Shown: piece by piece, positions 28,163 to 43,100 of the stretch | Layout: every line of letters begins with the position of its first letter | Position numbering within the stretch: position 1 is the stretch's first letter | NCBI GenBank assembly: GCA_902573735.1 | Contig: CACGLH010000002.1 | Location: 62,001-126,000, forward strand | Source of the DNA: an uncultured Alphaproteobacteria bacterium | Lineage (GTDB): Bacteria > Pseudomonadota > Alphaproteobacteria > Rhodobacterales > Rhodobacteraceae | Direction of reading: 5' to 3' | Length of the DNA stretch: 64,000 bases | Notes under the pieces: generated by a model | Seen by the model: the letters and a program-made list of their open reading frames with translations, nothing else | What the model was told of the DNA's origin: nothing | Databases searched by the model: none | Program-made: the position numbers and the translations under genes

Positions 28163-31100
28163 TTAAAGGACATCAACAACTATAAAATTATCAGCTGTTA
28201 AAAGTTCGCCGTCTACTCCCTCTAATAAAATACTATGGCCTTCACCTAATTCTATGAGTGCACCATCAGGTGTAGATCTTACCCGACTGTCAACTGCTGA
28301 GGCTGTGGCTATAGATTCTCCGTTTACATTCTTTAGTATTTTGATCTTATCAGCAGTCGCTGTAACATTTCCATCAGTATCCGTAACTGTTTGGGCTACA
28401 AAGTCTTTAATAGTGTCTGTTCCAGAGGACGTACCGAAGACAAAAGTATCAGACCCACCTCCTCCTTCAAGGGTATCGACACCCGTACCACCAATTATTT
28501 CGTCAGCAAAACTAGTTCCTGAAACCATAGTTTCTTCGACAATACCAGTTGCCAGGGTAAAGGTAACTTTTGACTCTGTTGCAGGCTGTAGATCGATCAC
28601 TCCATCAGTAAACTCTAATTGTTCAACCTCAATGACATAGTCAATAATGGGGTTACCATCAGTATCATTTTGATTAAGATCTGATATTTCATAGATTGGT
28701 CTTATGTGCATTCCATCAAAAATCTGGTGCGTAATATCACCATCATCATCATAATCACCATCACCAGTGCTATCATTTTTAACAATGAAAATCTCATCTG
28801 GGGTCATATCGGCAGCTAAATCGATTGAATATTCACCAATATCATTGTAATCACCATCACCATTTAGATCAGCAGTCTGAAACTTTCCATCGGTAAGAAG
28901 ATCGGCTTCAAGATCACCATCTATATCTAGGTAAAAAGCAGTTACGCCTACTTCAACTTTATTAGCACTAGTCGCTCCACTTGCTGTAATATCTGTAATG
29001 GTCTTGAAGAGCTTTACACCAATAGCCACATCAGAAGTTGCGGCGTTGCTTTCGCCTCCATTTGCACCAGTAATTGTTTCAGTAATTTCAGCTCCTAAAG
29101 CATCTGTCCCCTTAACTGTGAAAGTAATATCTGAGTCGTTTCCGAAACTTGTGATATAAACATTTTGCACTTCATTTAAAGTAACATTTTTATCAGCTGA
29201 AGCCATTGTACCGGTTAGATTTAATCGTAAAGCAGCTGCTTCACCGGTATCTGACGTGTCGCCATCACCATTTAAATCCTTGGCGACATTTTGAGTAATC
29301 CCCTTAATTGCAATGGCATTACAATCACCTCTTACTTCAACGGTATCAATGGAATTATCGTTGTCAGCGTCATAATCTTTAGCAACCTTAACGGCGATTG
29401 CTTCTTCAGCATAATCGAAGGTTGTTGGTTTGGTCGTAGCATCAATTTCATTATCACCAATTCGATCTTCAGTCACTGTAAAAACATCTGCAGTACCAAC
29501 TGTTACTGTGCTTCCTGTAGACCCAGAACCAGCGGCAGCTTCACCATCGTCTGATGTATCACCATCGCCATTAGTGTCCAAAGCTTCTAATCGACCATTA
29601 AAAGTCACTTTGGAAACAGTTGCAAATACTTGGTCTGTAGAAACGACTGCATCCTTAGCTCCACCCATTATTGTTTCTGTAATAGTGGCACCAGCTGCAT
29701 CCGTTCCTGTGATTGTAAAGCTATTAACCGATTCATCTGCATTACTTGTAATCGTAACCTGAGCATTAATAGCCTGAGTAGGATTTTCTAGAGTTAAATC
29801 ACCATTAGCATTGGTGGCACTAGTCATATCAGAAATCTTATTGGCAACTGCATCTGTCTTTGTTGAAGTTGCCGTAGTCAAGATACAAACCCCATTTGAG
29901 TCAATCATTCCGTTACAAATAATAAACCCTTTTTGAGCAACTGAATAATCTGCAGACTCACCTTCATCTGAGGTATCGCCATCCCCATTTAAATCAACAC
30001 TGGTGGATCGACCATTGAATTTAGCAATGTCCTTTACGGGGTCACCACTTTCATCAACTCCATTATTTTGTCCTCCAAACATGTAATCAGAACCGTCACC
30101 ACCAATAAGAACATCACCGCCGTCTCCAGCACTAATTGTATCATCTCCGGCACCACCATCAATCACATCCTCTTTAGAAACAAATTCTGAGACGGTTCCG
30201 ATAGTAATTGCACCCGCTGTATCAGCATTCGTTGTTATAGAAGTAATCTCGCCAAAAATCTTTTGACCGATTGCCTCGCCTACATTTGTTCCATCAATGA
30301 TTTCAGAGATTTCGTTGCCATTGGGATCTAAACCCACCACGAGAAACTCAACTTGATCATCATCTCCGGCGCTTGTTATGGATACGAATTGTCCATCACC
30401 AAGTTTATTTGAATCCGCTGTACCAATCGTGATTATACCAGTTGAGGAAGCACTTGACTCAATTTTCTCAACGTCCTGAAAAACTTTCTTTGTATTTACT
30501 GTACCTGAATCTACACCAGTTACTACTTCTGTTTGGGCATTCCCATCCAAATCGGTACCAATGATAGTAAACTGAATCGAAGAATCATTAGCATTACTTT
30601 TTATTGAAATCAGTTTTCCATCTGCACCTTCAAGATTACCTTCGCTTCCATCAGAAAGTGCACCGGAGAGAGTAAGTGCACCTGCACCAGATATACTAGC
30701 CGCGAAGAAACCATCCACATCTCCAGTTATAAGTGTGATGTTGTCACCAGCAGTAACAGCTGAGTCAGACGCAAACATTGAGTCAACGTCTGTACCATCT
30801 GCAGCATTGCCTAAAACTGCATCGGGGTCATCATTACCCTTAGTCACGACAGAATCGACAACACCATCCCCATCCTCATCAATATCGATGACTGTTTTTA
30901 CAAGCGAAGTAAAAGCATCGTCATATTCTATGGCTTCGATACCTTTTACATAGATGACAAAATCATCCGATGGATCATCGGCAGTTCCATTATTACTCTT
31001 ATACTCATCATAAGAAGAAAGGTCGCTAATTTCACCCGCATCTGAGGTATCACCATCGCCATTAAGATCCAAAGGTGTTCCAGTGTGGGATCCTGCAGCA

Positions 31101-34100
31101 GTTTTTGTCCAGTTAGCCTTGGCGCCGTCTAATACCAAGACATCATCACCTAAACCACCGTCAATGGCGTCATTAGCGTCACCAGAAGAAGCCCCTGGAT
31201 TGATGGTGTCATTACCACCACCAGCATTAATAACATCCGTTCCAGCTCCACCATCAAAGAAATTATCAGCATCAAACAGTTCAGTTAAAGCCGCAGCTGC
31301 AGATCCTTCCTCGGTAACGACCCAGTCAGGTACTAGTGATTGTAGATCTGTTGCAGTAGGATCAAACACATTACTGAGAATGTCCCCTAATAATTCTGCA
31401 TCATCAATTTCAAAGTCGAAATCTAAGTCATCAGCATTAATTTCCATACCAGTTCGGCCAAACCCATCATCAAATTGTAGATTTTCCATTTCAAAAACAA
31501 GATCAACGATTTCTAAAGTAGCATCTGATGCAACTTGACTTAATTCATCAGAAGATATTGTCCCATCGAGATCGAGGTCTTTAGTAGAAACACTAAAACC
31601 TTTGGATGCCGTGGTAGTGGCATCGGCGAAAGTAGTAGCGCCTAACTCCATATCTCCATCACTGGTAGTAGCGCCATTTGAAAATGCAACTGCAACGTCT
31701 GTAATGGTGTAAAATACTTGGTCACCATATGCTTCCCCGTTGTTAACACCATCAACAATATCCGTTACTACCGTTCCAGTTGCATCGGTACCCGTGATAG
31801 TAAAAGTCATGTCTCTGTTATCGCCATCTCCTTTTGCAGTAAAAAACTTACCCTCATTAAGTGTAGCTGTTGGCGTTCCATTTCCACCATTTGAAACTAG
31901 ACCACCATCTAAAGTAAGCTTTCCAGCTGCTAAATCACTGCTTGTAATAGTATCAGAAAGATAAATGGCATCGTCAGCATCCTCATGAACATAACTAAAT
32001 ACTTTAACATTTCCTGAAGTGTCTAATTCATAAGTACCGTCTGCCTTGTGAGCCACCCATTTATTCACCACAGCGATGTCGTAATTAGCTTCACTTCCTT
32101 CAAAGACAGCAGTATCTTCACCTCCGCCATTTCCACCTACTAGGGTGTCCTCTCCAATTCCACCCACAAGTGTATCATCACCATTGCCACCAGATAAAAC
32201 ATCATCTCCGTCTTTACCCTCAAGTTTTTCATCCATATCGGAACCTTCAAGTAAATCACTTCCGCTGGTTCCTTTTTTACCACCAACATCTGGTAATCCA
32301 TCTCCATCGAGATCAATGAATGTCTCCACTTTGGCAAATGGCATAAAGTCATCAGCAAAAGAAAGAGCTTCTATACCATAAAGAGTATCTGTACCCTCTG
32401 ACTTAGTTTCATCTGTTCTTGAATCTTTTACTTTTACATATCCATCCGCCTTGTAAGTGGTAGATACATTCCCGTCGTTGTCATAATAGGTAATCGTATA
32501 AAGAGACTTGTTACCTGTATATTCCGCAACATCCTCACCTGGACTTCCCCACTCATCAAGACCATTACTTCCACCTCTAATGGTGTCATTTCCAAGGCCA
32601 CCTATAAACCAATCTGGCCCATCCTGTCCAAGAAGAGTATCCGAACCAGCATCTCCCATTATATAGTCATCTAAATCTGTACCCGTAATGGTATCAGAAA
32701 AAATACTTCCAAAAATATCCGATCCACCTGCTACTTCTTCAAATCCATTGAAGTAAATACGCTGCATTTCGTTAACACCAACAAATATATTGGCGTCATT
32801 AAACATCAGTTCTTCAACATTAATAAGGGTATCTACACCCTCGCCACTATCCCCTCTTGTGTCCGTCACTGTAATTTGCAGCACTGTAGATGAATTACCT
32901 TCCTCATCAGTAACTTGAACATCTTTGGATTCAATCTCGAAATCTGTAAAATTTCCTTCAAAGCGAACTACGTCAAAAAGCTTGGTACCAAACCACTCAT
33001 CGTACCCATCATCTCCACCATCAATGGTGTCATTTCCTTTACCAGGTTCAATGAAGTCTCCACCTGCACCAGCATTAATGGTATCATTACCACCATTACC
33101 AATAAGATCATCATTACCAACACCACCACTAATAGTATCATCAGCAGAAGTTCCATTCACAAATCGTCTTACTTCTAGACCAGTATTAGGATCTATATCA
33201 ATAAACTCTTCCTTGGCGAGCGGTAAGTATTGATCTTGAAAAGCAATGAATTCCACATTGGTCAGAATATCTGTTCCAGTACCACCGAAAGACGAAGGAA
33301 TTGAATCTTCAACTACTATGAATTGTTGACTGGCATCGTACCCACTTATATCAACAGTTAAGCCTAACTGAGTAATAAGAGTTTCTAAAGCTGCGATATT
33401 ATTTACTTCTTCACCAGCAGAATAACTTGTAATGGTATAGTTTTTAGACTGTCCGGTATAAAAAGCTTCATCTTTAGGTGTCCAGCCATTCTGTGTGATG
33501 CCATCGGCTCCGCCATCAATGAAGTCATTACCAGCACCGCCTGCAATACGATCTCCACCTGCGTATCCAAAAATTACGTCATTACCAGACTTTCCTCTAA
33601 GATCACCATCAGAATTTTGTTCATCTGTGGATCCCCAATTCGTCATATCGTCATCACCTGCAGTTCCGGTTACATCTACAAAATCATAACCATTTGCTGC
33701 ATCACCATCCCAATCCCATATTTCAATACGAAGGCCTAAATCAACGTTTGCATCTTGGAATTGAATACTTTCAACGTCAATGAGAAGATCATTTCCTGAA
33801 CCTCCCATATCGTCATTAAGAAAATCAATAACAAGGTACGCTGTATCTGTAAGAGTCTCTGTACCAGAACCATCTGAAGCTATGACATTGTAGCCGTCTA
33901 TCTCACTGATCACAAATTGATCTGCAATTTTTCCATTTTGATCCCAGATGGTTGTATTACCAGCAGACATATTATCTTTATCAACAGCAACTTTAAAAAT
34001 TGCATAACGTCCTTGGATACCTGAATATTCGGCGACATCACTATCCCTCCAGATATCGCCACTAGTACCATTGGCTCCACCGTCTAGAATATCATGACCT

Positions 34101-37100
34101 TTACCACCTTTTAATCGGTCTCCATTAGCGCCACCAGATAAAGAGTCGTTTCCTGCATTTCCTGACAGAGTATCCGATCCAGCTGCTCCACTAATCGTAT
34201 CTGCAAATGGGGTACCCTCTTCGAATTTTTGTACATTTCCTTCATAATCGGTCCATTCACTTGATGAAGGTTTAACATCAAGAAATTCATCACTAAAACC
34301 AATACCCTCAACATCAACGAGCACATTAATACCAATAGATCCAGTCTCGCTAATTGGTAAAGTATCCGTCACTAGGAGGGCATCTACCCATTCATAATTA
34401 CCACTAGCATCGTCTGTAGTTGCATCGAATACAGAAACAGTTTCATCAATAATTACATATTCTTCATAATCCTCAGCCCAAGCAGCAATTCCTGAATAAT
34501 TGTAAATTTTAAATTGTCCAGTAGTTGAATCGACTAGAAGATCACCTTTCTCACCACCCGGTCCATTAGTTGAATGAACCTGCACTTTAACTTGAGCAAC
34601 CTCAGTTCTTCCGTAAGTAACATTGTTGAAAAATACTTCATCTCTATACCAAGGGCTGTCTTCTCCATCCAACTCATTTAAACCAGCATTTACATAATCG
34701 GCTCCACCACCAGGATTAATACGGTCATCACCATTACCAGCAAGTATCCAGTCATCACCACCCCTAGCATCAATCCAAGTTCCATAATCGTCACCGTTAA
34801 AGATATCGCCGAATTCAGTTCCCCAGAAATCCATAATTTTTCCTGTATTCCAATCACGATAGACCTGCGGGCTGAGGTCCATAGTATTCCCACTCATGCC
34901 TGAGCGAAAGTCAATACGCTCAAAACCATATAAAACGTCGGTACCCATACCACCAGCCTTGTCGGGCCTATTATCAATAACTGTTACTTGATTAATCTCT
35001 GTTCCTCCAAAACGAGCAAACAGTTGTTGTGCAAAAGTAAGATCAGCTGACTCACCAGCCGTTCCATTCGCATCCCAGTCCAAATTGCCATGGGTTACAA
35101 CAGTATCACCAGCATCATTTAGATCATAAGCAAATTCAGCAATCGATACATCAAAATATTTCGATTTTGCTTCATAAACAGCTGTATCTCCCCACATGTA
35201 ACCATCAGGATCTTCCTTACCACCCACAATTAGGTCATCACCAGCGCCTGGACTAATCTGGAAGTCCATATCAGAAGAAATATCATCAGTCATACTTCCT
35301 GCAGCAGCTGTTATAACATCATCACCAGATGTCGCTATGATAGTGGTTTGTCCGTAATCCTCTATCTTTTGAATTTCAAGGAAATACGTACCGTCTTGAA
35401 AATTAAGTTTTTCAATATCTACCAGTATATCTTTTCCATCACCACCGTAAATCTTTGGCAACTTATCTTCAACAGTGAAATACTCAGGAGTACCAAAGGC
35501 CATGTTGGCATCATCTGTTGTAAGAGTTAACGAAGCCTCCGAACCAGTCACACTGCCATGATAACTCAGTATGGAAACAGAACCTCCATTTTCAGAACTT
35601 ATATTAATAACGTTAGTATTCGCGCCATTATTATCCTGAGCAACACTCGCTGTGAAATATTCACTACTATCGATAGCCGTTTTTAAGGCAACTGCAGAAG
35701 CTATATCTCCAGCAGAGTCACCAGTATAATCAGCCTGCCAATTATGCCAGGATTCAGCACCCTCATAAAGCCAAATTCTGTTCGTTCCATCACTGATTTC
35801 TAAAGAGCTGTAGTCATTTTCAAGCCTGTCTGCTTCAGAAACTGTAATGGATGCCTGAATAGCCTTGATTGTGATTTCTGCATCACTACTAGTGGCTGAA
35901 AAAGAATTCAAAGAATTTATGGCACTCGCGATAGATGTTGCTGTTTCTGTTGCTGCTGTAGCAGCGTCGCTATCAGAACTCTTAGTCCATTCTACACCTT
36001 CGGTAAGAACAGTAGTAGTAGTTCCGCCATCACTACTTATTGTCAGAGCAGTACCCCCATCAATATTGCTTACCCCGCTAATAGTAATTACACCTGTTCC
36101 TACAACCCAATTATTGAATTCTGCATAGGTAATTTTGGTATTATCCCAAGTACCATCATTACCACTATCCACATCAGCTGTAGCTGAAGATGAAATGGTG
36201 TACCTTGCCTCTATACCGTGATACCCAGCCTGATCACCGGAATTTCTTATATCCCACCAATTGGCCGGCTCATCCCCACGACCCCAGAAAATATCATCTC
36301 CTGGAGCTCCGTAAAAGATATCATTAGCCTCACCACCTTTAAATTGATCGTCGCCACCCATACCTTGGAAATCAAACTGCAGTTTTTTCTCCCCTGACAT
36401 ATCTTCCATGAGATACCCATCATGGGAGAATTCCATAAATCCACCACCATCAATGATATCAACATTACCACCTTGATCCAAAGATGTGAAATAACCACCC
36501 GTATTGTTATCTCTTGCTGTAGTAAATTCTTCATCAGAAACTGTTCCATCATTACTAGTATCAATTGCATTCATAATGACGACTGTATCTAAATCGAGAC
36601 CAGCCCCATAAAGAAGATCGGCCGTTACTCTTTCATCCGCAGTCTGATCATTACCATCATGGTCTACAATCTCAAATCCGTCTGGTGAAAACATTTCATT
36701 CATCGCGCCGACTGTCACACCCGCAGCATCAGCACCTGAAACAGCTATTTCGGTAACAGAGGCGAATTCTACGGCACCATAAGCCTTACCAGAATCGACA
36801 GCATTGATGGTATCAGTCACTTCTGTATTTTCCATATTTTTACCAGTAACAGTAAAAACAACATTTGCATTCGCTCCAGCACTGGAAATCACAATGTATT
36901 TACCTGCGTGAGCTCCACCCGTACCATCTCCAGAAATACCATCTAAAATAACATTATCATCACTGTTTGTATCAAGAGCGCCGTTAATATTAACGTTCGC
37001 TCCGTTGGAAATATCCTGTGCTGTTGCTATACCATCTGAAGACCATAGATGATCAACACCATTACCAGCATTTCCATCACTATCATTACCGACATCTATC

Positions 37101-40100
37101 TTAGTCAGAAGAGCTCCATCACCGGCTAAGGCTTCAAATTTACCAAAAGTATATTTCCCAGCGTTTGGATAAGATGGGTTTTGATAGATTACGGAGACTT
37201 TTTTCGCGTTATCTGTTGGACTGGAAGTTCCATCAAAATTATCCCCTATTTTTAATTCAAAAGGACCATAAAATTGAATTTTCTCAATATCCGTCGCATG
37301 AACAACACCATATCCACCCAAATTCTGTGGTAGTAAATCGGTAATCTTCCAACCCGTATCAGAGGTCGCTGGATCTCCATCCAAATCAGTATATTGAAAA
37401 TAAAATCGACTGAATAACCCATCGAGCTCCAGACCATCCCGAGCTGTTTTAACATCACGACCCGTAAATACATCCTGACCTGTATTTGCCCCACCAGGTA
37501 GAAAAAACACATCTTGTGTCGCCGTTACACCCTCAATATTTGTCGCCACCACAGTATCATTAAATTCAGTCCCTTCAACTTTAACGCCAACAACTTCTTC
37601 TTGCCCTGTATTTTCATTTAACTCCTTTTTAGTAAAGATACTTGGCTCAAAATAAGTTCTTGTAGAGCTTTCTGTCATCCAATTAAAAATAGCTCCATCA
37701 ATATTATATAGGGTATCAGTACCTGTCCCTCCCATGGAATCAGGAACCTTATGATCAATTGTAACTGAAACTAATTCAGAACCATTTTTATTAAGAGTTA
37801 TGGTGTAAGCATCTTTAGGATCTGTGTATATCGCCATACTCTCTTCGATATTTGGCGTATCTGCCCCATCACTTCCAGAATCTGTCGTTGTTGTTGATCC
37901 ATGAATTTCGTCATCTCCAAGACCACCATTATAAAAGATTTGATTGACTTGACTTAGAGAAAAACTATCACCCCACATAGGTTCAAATTCAGTATAATCG
38001 TTGTACATAAGAACATCATCAAAATCTGTACCCTTATATTCAACTTCAAACTTTTGTGATTGGCTCCATGTATCTGCTGTTCCAATCGATATGTCGACAG
38101 CTGGACCATCTGTTTGCGTAACACTCGTAATGGTTTTGAATTCAGCCCAGTCTTCATAATATGTTTCGTAATCATAAAGTGTAATAACTTGTGTAATTTG
38201 AACGGGTGTAAACGTGTTTGGATCAAAATGCTGTGAAGACCAATCATTACCTGTACCAACAACGGTAAATTCGACAGTTGATTCCATATCAGCTTCATCT
38301 CTGGATATAGTAATTCGCTTCATGGAACCGAGATCTAAGTTACTTATAGTATTCAAAGCGGCACTTGCTGCCTTTATAGACGTTGGATCCCCTGGTGTGT
38401 AAGTTTCTGTAAAGTTATCAGAATTGGCGAAATATGAAGAACCTAGAGCTGTAAGCGAACCATGGCCTTCACCACCCATGTGATGTCCGCCTTCACCGCC
38501 ACCGGCCATAGCCTCCCATTTATCTACATATCTTAGGTGTTCATGTTGACCAGTACTCGTGTGACCAAACATGAGCCCTTCTATTCCAATAAGAACGTCT
38601 GTTCCTTCACCACCTTGGCTTTCCGCTAAACTATCTACAACAAGGACAGCTTCAAAGTAGCCATTACTTTCAATTAACTGATCAGCGGCTACCGTACCAC
38701 TATCAGCAATACCTTTAGCCTTTAATACTTCTGTATCGTCAGCACTTCGATAGACTTTTACTAAACCTTCAGCGTTACGCTCAACAGAACCATTTTCATT
38801 CTTGGCACCTTGGGCATCTACAGCTTTAACATATACATTTTGAAAAACCGTATATCTACCCGCAGAACCTGAAAACCAGGCGGTATCTCCTGCATACATA
38901 TACTCTTCAGTGCTTGTGTTTGTGCCACCCCATATGGTGTCATCTCCTGAGCCACCTTTGATCCTGTCTACAGATGCACCCGCTACAATGAGGTCATTAC
39001 CACCGGCTCCAAAAATTTCATCTGCTTGTTGTTTATTTGGGTTTTTAACATGACCAATCGTATCATCATTGATTGTTCCCCTGAAACTACCTTCAAATTT
39101 TATCTCCGTGATTTCCGTAAAGGTACTTCCAGATAGATCACTTTCATCACTTGCTGTTACAAGTCCAACAATATAGTCATAGGTTGTATTATAAACAGCA
39201 TATTTGGTTTTATTATCAGACGTTTTAGACCCATCATACTCATAAAGAGAATAATTCTCTGTTATCGTGTTTCCTTCCCAATCAGTAAAACTTGTACTCT
39301 CCCTTGTGTAACCCTGGTTATCAGTATAAGAAACCCCTTGGCGTAGTTCTTGAGCACCATCAGGACGCCATGAATAATCAATTTCTGCAGGACCCGTTTG
39401 CGCCCAACTAAAAGCATCAACGGTAAGTTGTTCCATCCCATCTTCAAAGAAAGCCTGTTCAACATTCAAAAGATAATCCGTTCCTGTACCACCTGCAATA
39501 TCTGGAAGAGCATCCTTAACCTGTACAACTTTAGTCCATTTACCTCTTTCAGTAACATCGGAAATTGCATTAAATTCTGCTTTTGACTTTACCTGATACT
39601 GACCACTAGTATCAAAGTCAGGCATACTACCTTCCATTTTCAAGTAAACTTCTGAAAAACTATACCGAACCTTAGAACCCATATATTGGGCTTCATCATT
39701 TTGAGCAAAACGATCTGAGAAAAAATCATTATTAATTGTCTCTATTTTCGGGGTATAATTATCCTTAGTTCCTTCAACCTTAAAATAAACCGGATCTGAG
39801 GTATCATCATCCCAAGCCCATAATATAGTACTATTTTCGCCAACTACCTGCTCATAAATACTAAAGTAACCAGGATTTCCTGTATTTGGATTAATAATCT
39901 GCTGGTTTTTGATATCCTGACCACTGGATTTGGCCGCTGTTAAAGTAGCTAGGAAGTCACTTTCTGACCCACCATCAATAAAATCATCACCAGCTCCACC
40001 AACAATTACATCTCTGCCCATACCAGCGAGAACGATATCATTTCCAGCTCCAGCATAAATAAAACTATCATGGATTCTGTCAGAATTATTGTTGTTATTG

Positions 40101-43100
40101 TTGTTGTTATTATTTTGATTATATTCCTCATCAAGGCTGTCATTATCGCCATTAGGATAATCGCCTTCACCATCATGGACATTTTGGTTAAGATTATAGT
40201 GCGTACTTCCTTGCATAGCAGGCTCAAAATCAGGTGCCACTTCTGTATATTTACCATCTGCAAAGGTAGCTTTAACAACAAATCCGTCCCATTCGTTATA
40301 ACCAAGGATCATCGTTTCATTGTCTACAGTCACATCATAAAAAAACCAGGATCCTTCCCATTGACCTTCCGAAAAATTACCTACAGCAGGTAAATATAAA
40401 GTGCTAATAGCATCGGTATTTCGAGGGGTATCGTTAGGTGTGGGTTCCCACATTCCATAATCAAATCCCATATGTTGGCCACCATCATCACCATCGTTAT
40501 AAAAGGAAGCATCATACTTCTCTCTCCAAGTTGGAGGATTTGAGCCATCACTTTCAACTAGGCCCCAAACCCAGCCACTAGGATGAACGGCGACCATTTC
40601 TCCATTACCCCCACCAAAATCATTAGGAAGTAAATATATGTTATAGGCTTCTGGAGAAACTGAACCATCATCATATGTTATGTTAACACCAGTACCATTA
40701 TCGACAGGAGTATCGACACCCTCCATGGGCATCCACATGGTGTAATCCTGAATAAAAGTATCATCAGCACTTAATCCTGAGAAGTCTGATCCACCAATTC
40801 GGAACAATCCATTAGAAACTTCCGTTACCTCTCCAAAAACAGACATCCATTCTGGGTCATAGGCTACATAAATAGATCCTCCACCCTCTTGCGGAATACT
40901 ATAGATTTCAAATGTAGCTGCTCCACTATCGGGGGATATTGTATTATATCCTCCAGAATCATTCGTGAAGAAGTCTTCAATAGTTGCAACTGTAGCGTAC
41001 GGGTTATCATCTGGAGAGGGCATCCAATCCCAAATCATAAATCCTGTGGCAGCATCACCTCCTGCGGGTTCATCAAAAAAACCTGCATCGAAAATAGAGG
41101 CTCCCGTGTTATAATCATCAAAACCACCAAACCCACCAGCGTCATCAGATTTCTTACCCTTTGTGAGATTGATGGTATCTCCAAAAATCGTACCTTGCGC
41201 ATTGACTTCACTACCATGAACATCATACCTCACTTGGAAATCAATGATACTATCCCAATCCATACCAAATTGAGCTTGCTCCATTCCCAACAAAATATCG
41301 GTACCTTCACCACCAAACTTCTCCGGCAAAGTATCGGAAACAACAAAAAAGGTCTCTCCTTCATCTAGTTTCAATACAGCCTTATCTTCACCCTGACGCT
41401 TAAGCTCACCAAGAACAGTATTTCCTTTTGTAGTAGGAGTGACAGTATAAACAACTGCGCCAGTACTATCCTTAATTTCCATAGTCTTTTTGGCAAAGGT
41501 ATGCTTTGTAATTTCAAATCGATCAATGGATGCCATGTACTCGGCAACATCATTAATAGCCCAAGTGTCATAAGGGTTATTTGAAGTACCATTTGCACCA
41601 CCATCCATGACGTCATTACCAGATCCACCGATTAAACGATCGCCCCCAGAACCCGCAATCATGACATCATTACCAGCTTTACCATCCATAATATCGCGCT
41701 CAGGCTGTTCTTGACCTTGCTGAATATCGGCATTGTTATAATTTATAACGTCATCGCCAAAGGTACCGTTCCAAAAAATATCATCTGGATAGACTTCTTG
41801 AACGATCGAAAGATTAAAGTGATTGTCACTAAATTGAATAAATTCAACATTGACCAGTAAGTCTGTACCAGTCCCTTTACTCGTCTGATTACTATCTGTT
41901 ACCACTGTATAACTTGTGTCAGCCTGCAAAGATCCCGATGAAAGCTTAGAAAGAGTGGAACTAAATTTATTGTCGATGATTGCCTGAAGCTCTGAATTAC
42001 TTGCATTAGAATCAGTGGTATAAGTCTTTATGTCATAACGAGCAAATTCACCCTTATACTCAGCAGTGTCACCTTGTGGGCTTCCGTGATGACCTTCATC
42101 ATGATGATGCCCCTCATCTGGATAACCTCCTGCATCGCCTTCAAAATTTAAATCCTCTAAATAATCAGTCGCATTAAAACTACCTAAATCTTCAGCATTA
42201 AAATTATCTTCAATATAACTATCGATATTGAAGTCTTCAGCATTTGAACCGCCATCGAAAATGTCGTCTCCTCGACCAAGATTTGCCCTATCAGAACCAG
42301 CTCCACCTTCTACAACATCATTGCCTTCACCAGCCTGAATATTCTCACTCATTCCTGATGTTTGATTTATTACATCACTAAATTTGGTACCATCGACAAA
42401 ACCACCAAATTTATCATAGAAAGTTTCTAGACGCATGGCCCCATCGTCAAACCATAATTCTTGGATATTTGTAATAATATCAGTACCTAAGCCACCTTCT
42501 TCCGCTGTGTAACTGTCAGTTACAACATAATAAATGTCGTCTTTTACAAAAGAAGAAGCTGATGCATTAATGTTTAAACTCGTACGAAGAGAATCAAGGT
42601 AGGATTTATCACTTTGGGGATTAGGATTTCCATTCTCAAGAGTTCGACTGAACTCATCACTATCGTATTTTAATTTTTCAATGGTAAAACGACGCTCTGA
42701 CCCCATGAAAACTGCAACATTGTCATTTTCCCACTCCATAAAACTGGTGCCCCTAAAGGACCCATCTAAGTAGTCATTTCCCGCACCACCTTCTAACTCA
42801 TCACCAGATCCAGATCCCGAAGAACCTTCATCACCAAGTAGATAATCATTTCCTCCCATTCCACGAAGGATGGAAAAGTCGTCTGAACCCGAGATACTAT
42901 CTCCAAAATCAGTACCATCGATGAAATTTTCCATCTCAGACAATCCAAATTCATCAAAAACTGTATTGTTATTGGTTTCCATAACCAAAAGCATTTCTTG
43001 ATCAGCGAATTCCAAGATTTCAATACCGGAAAGGGTATCTGTACCTTCTGTCCTGCCCTGGTCATCAACAGTATTGTCTGTCACGGTAAAAGTTCCATCG

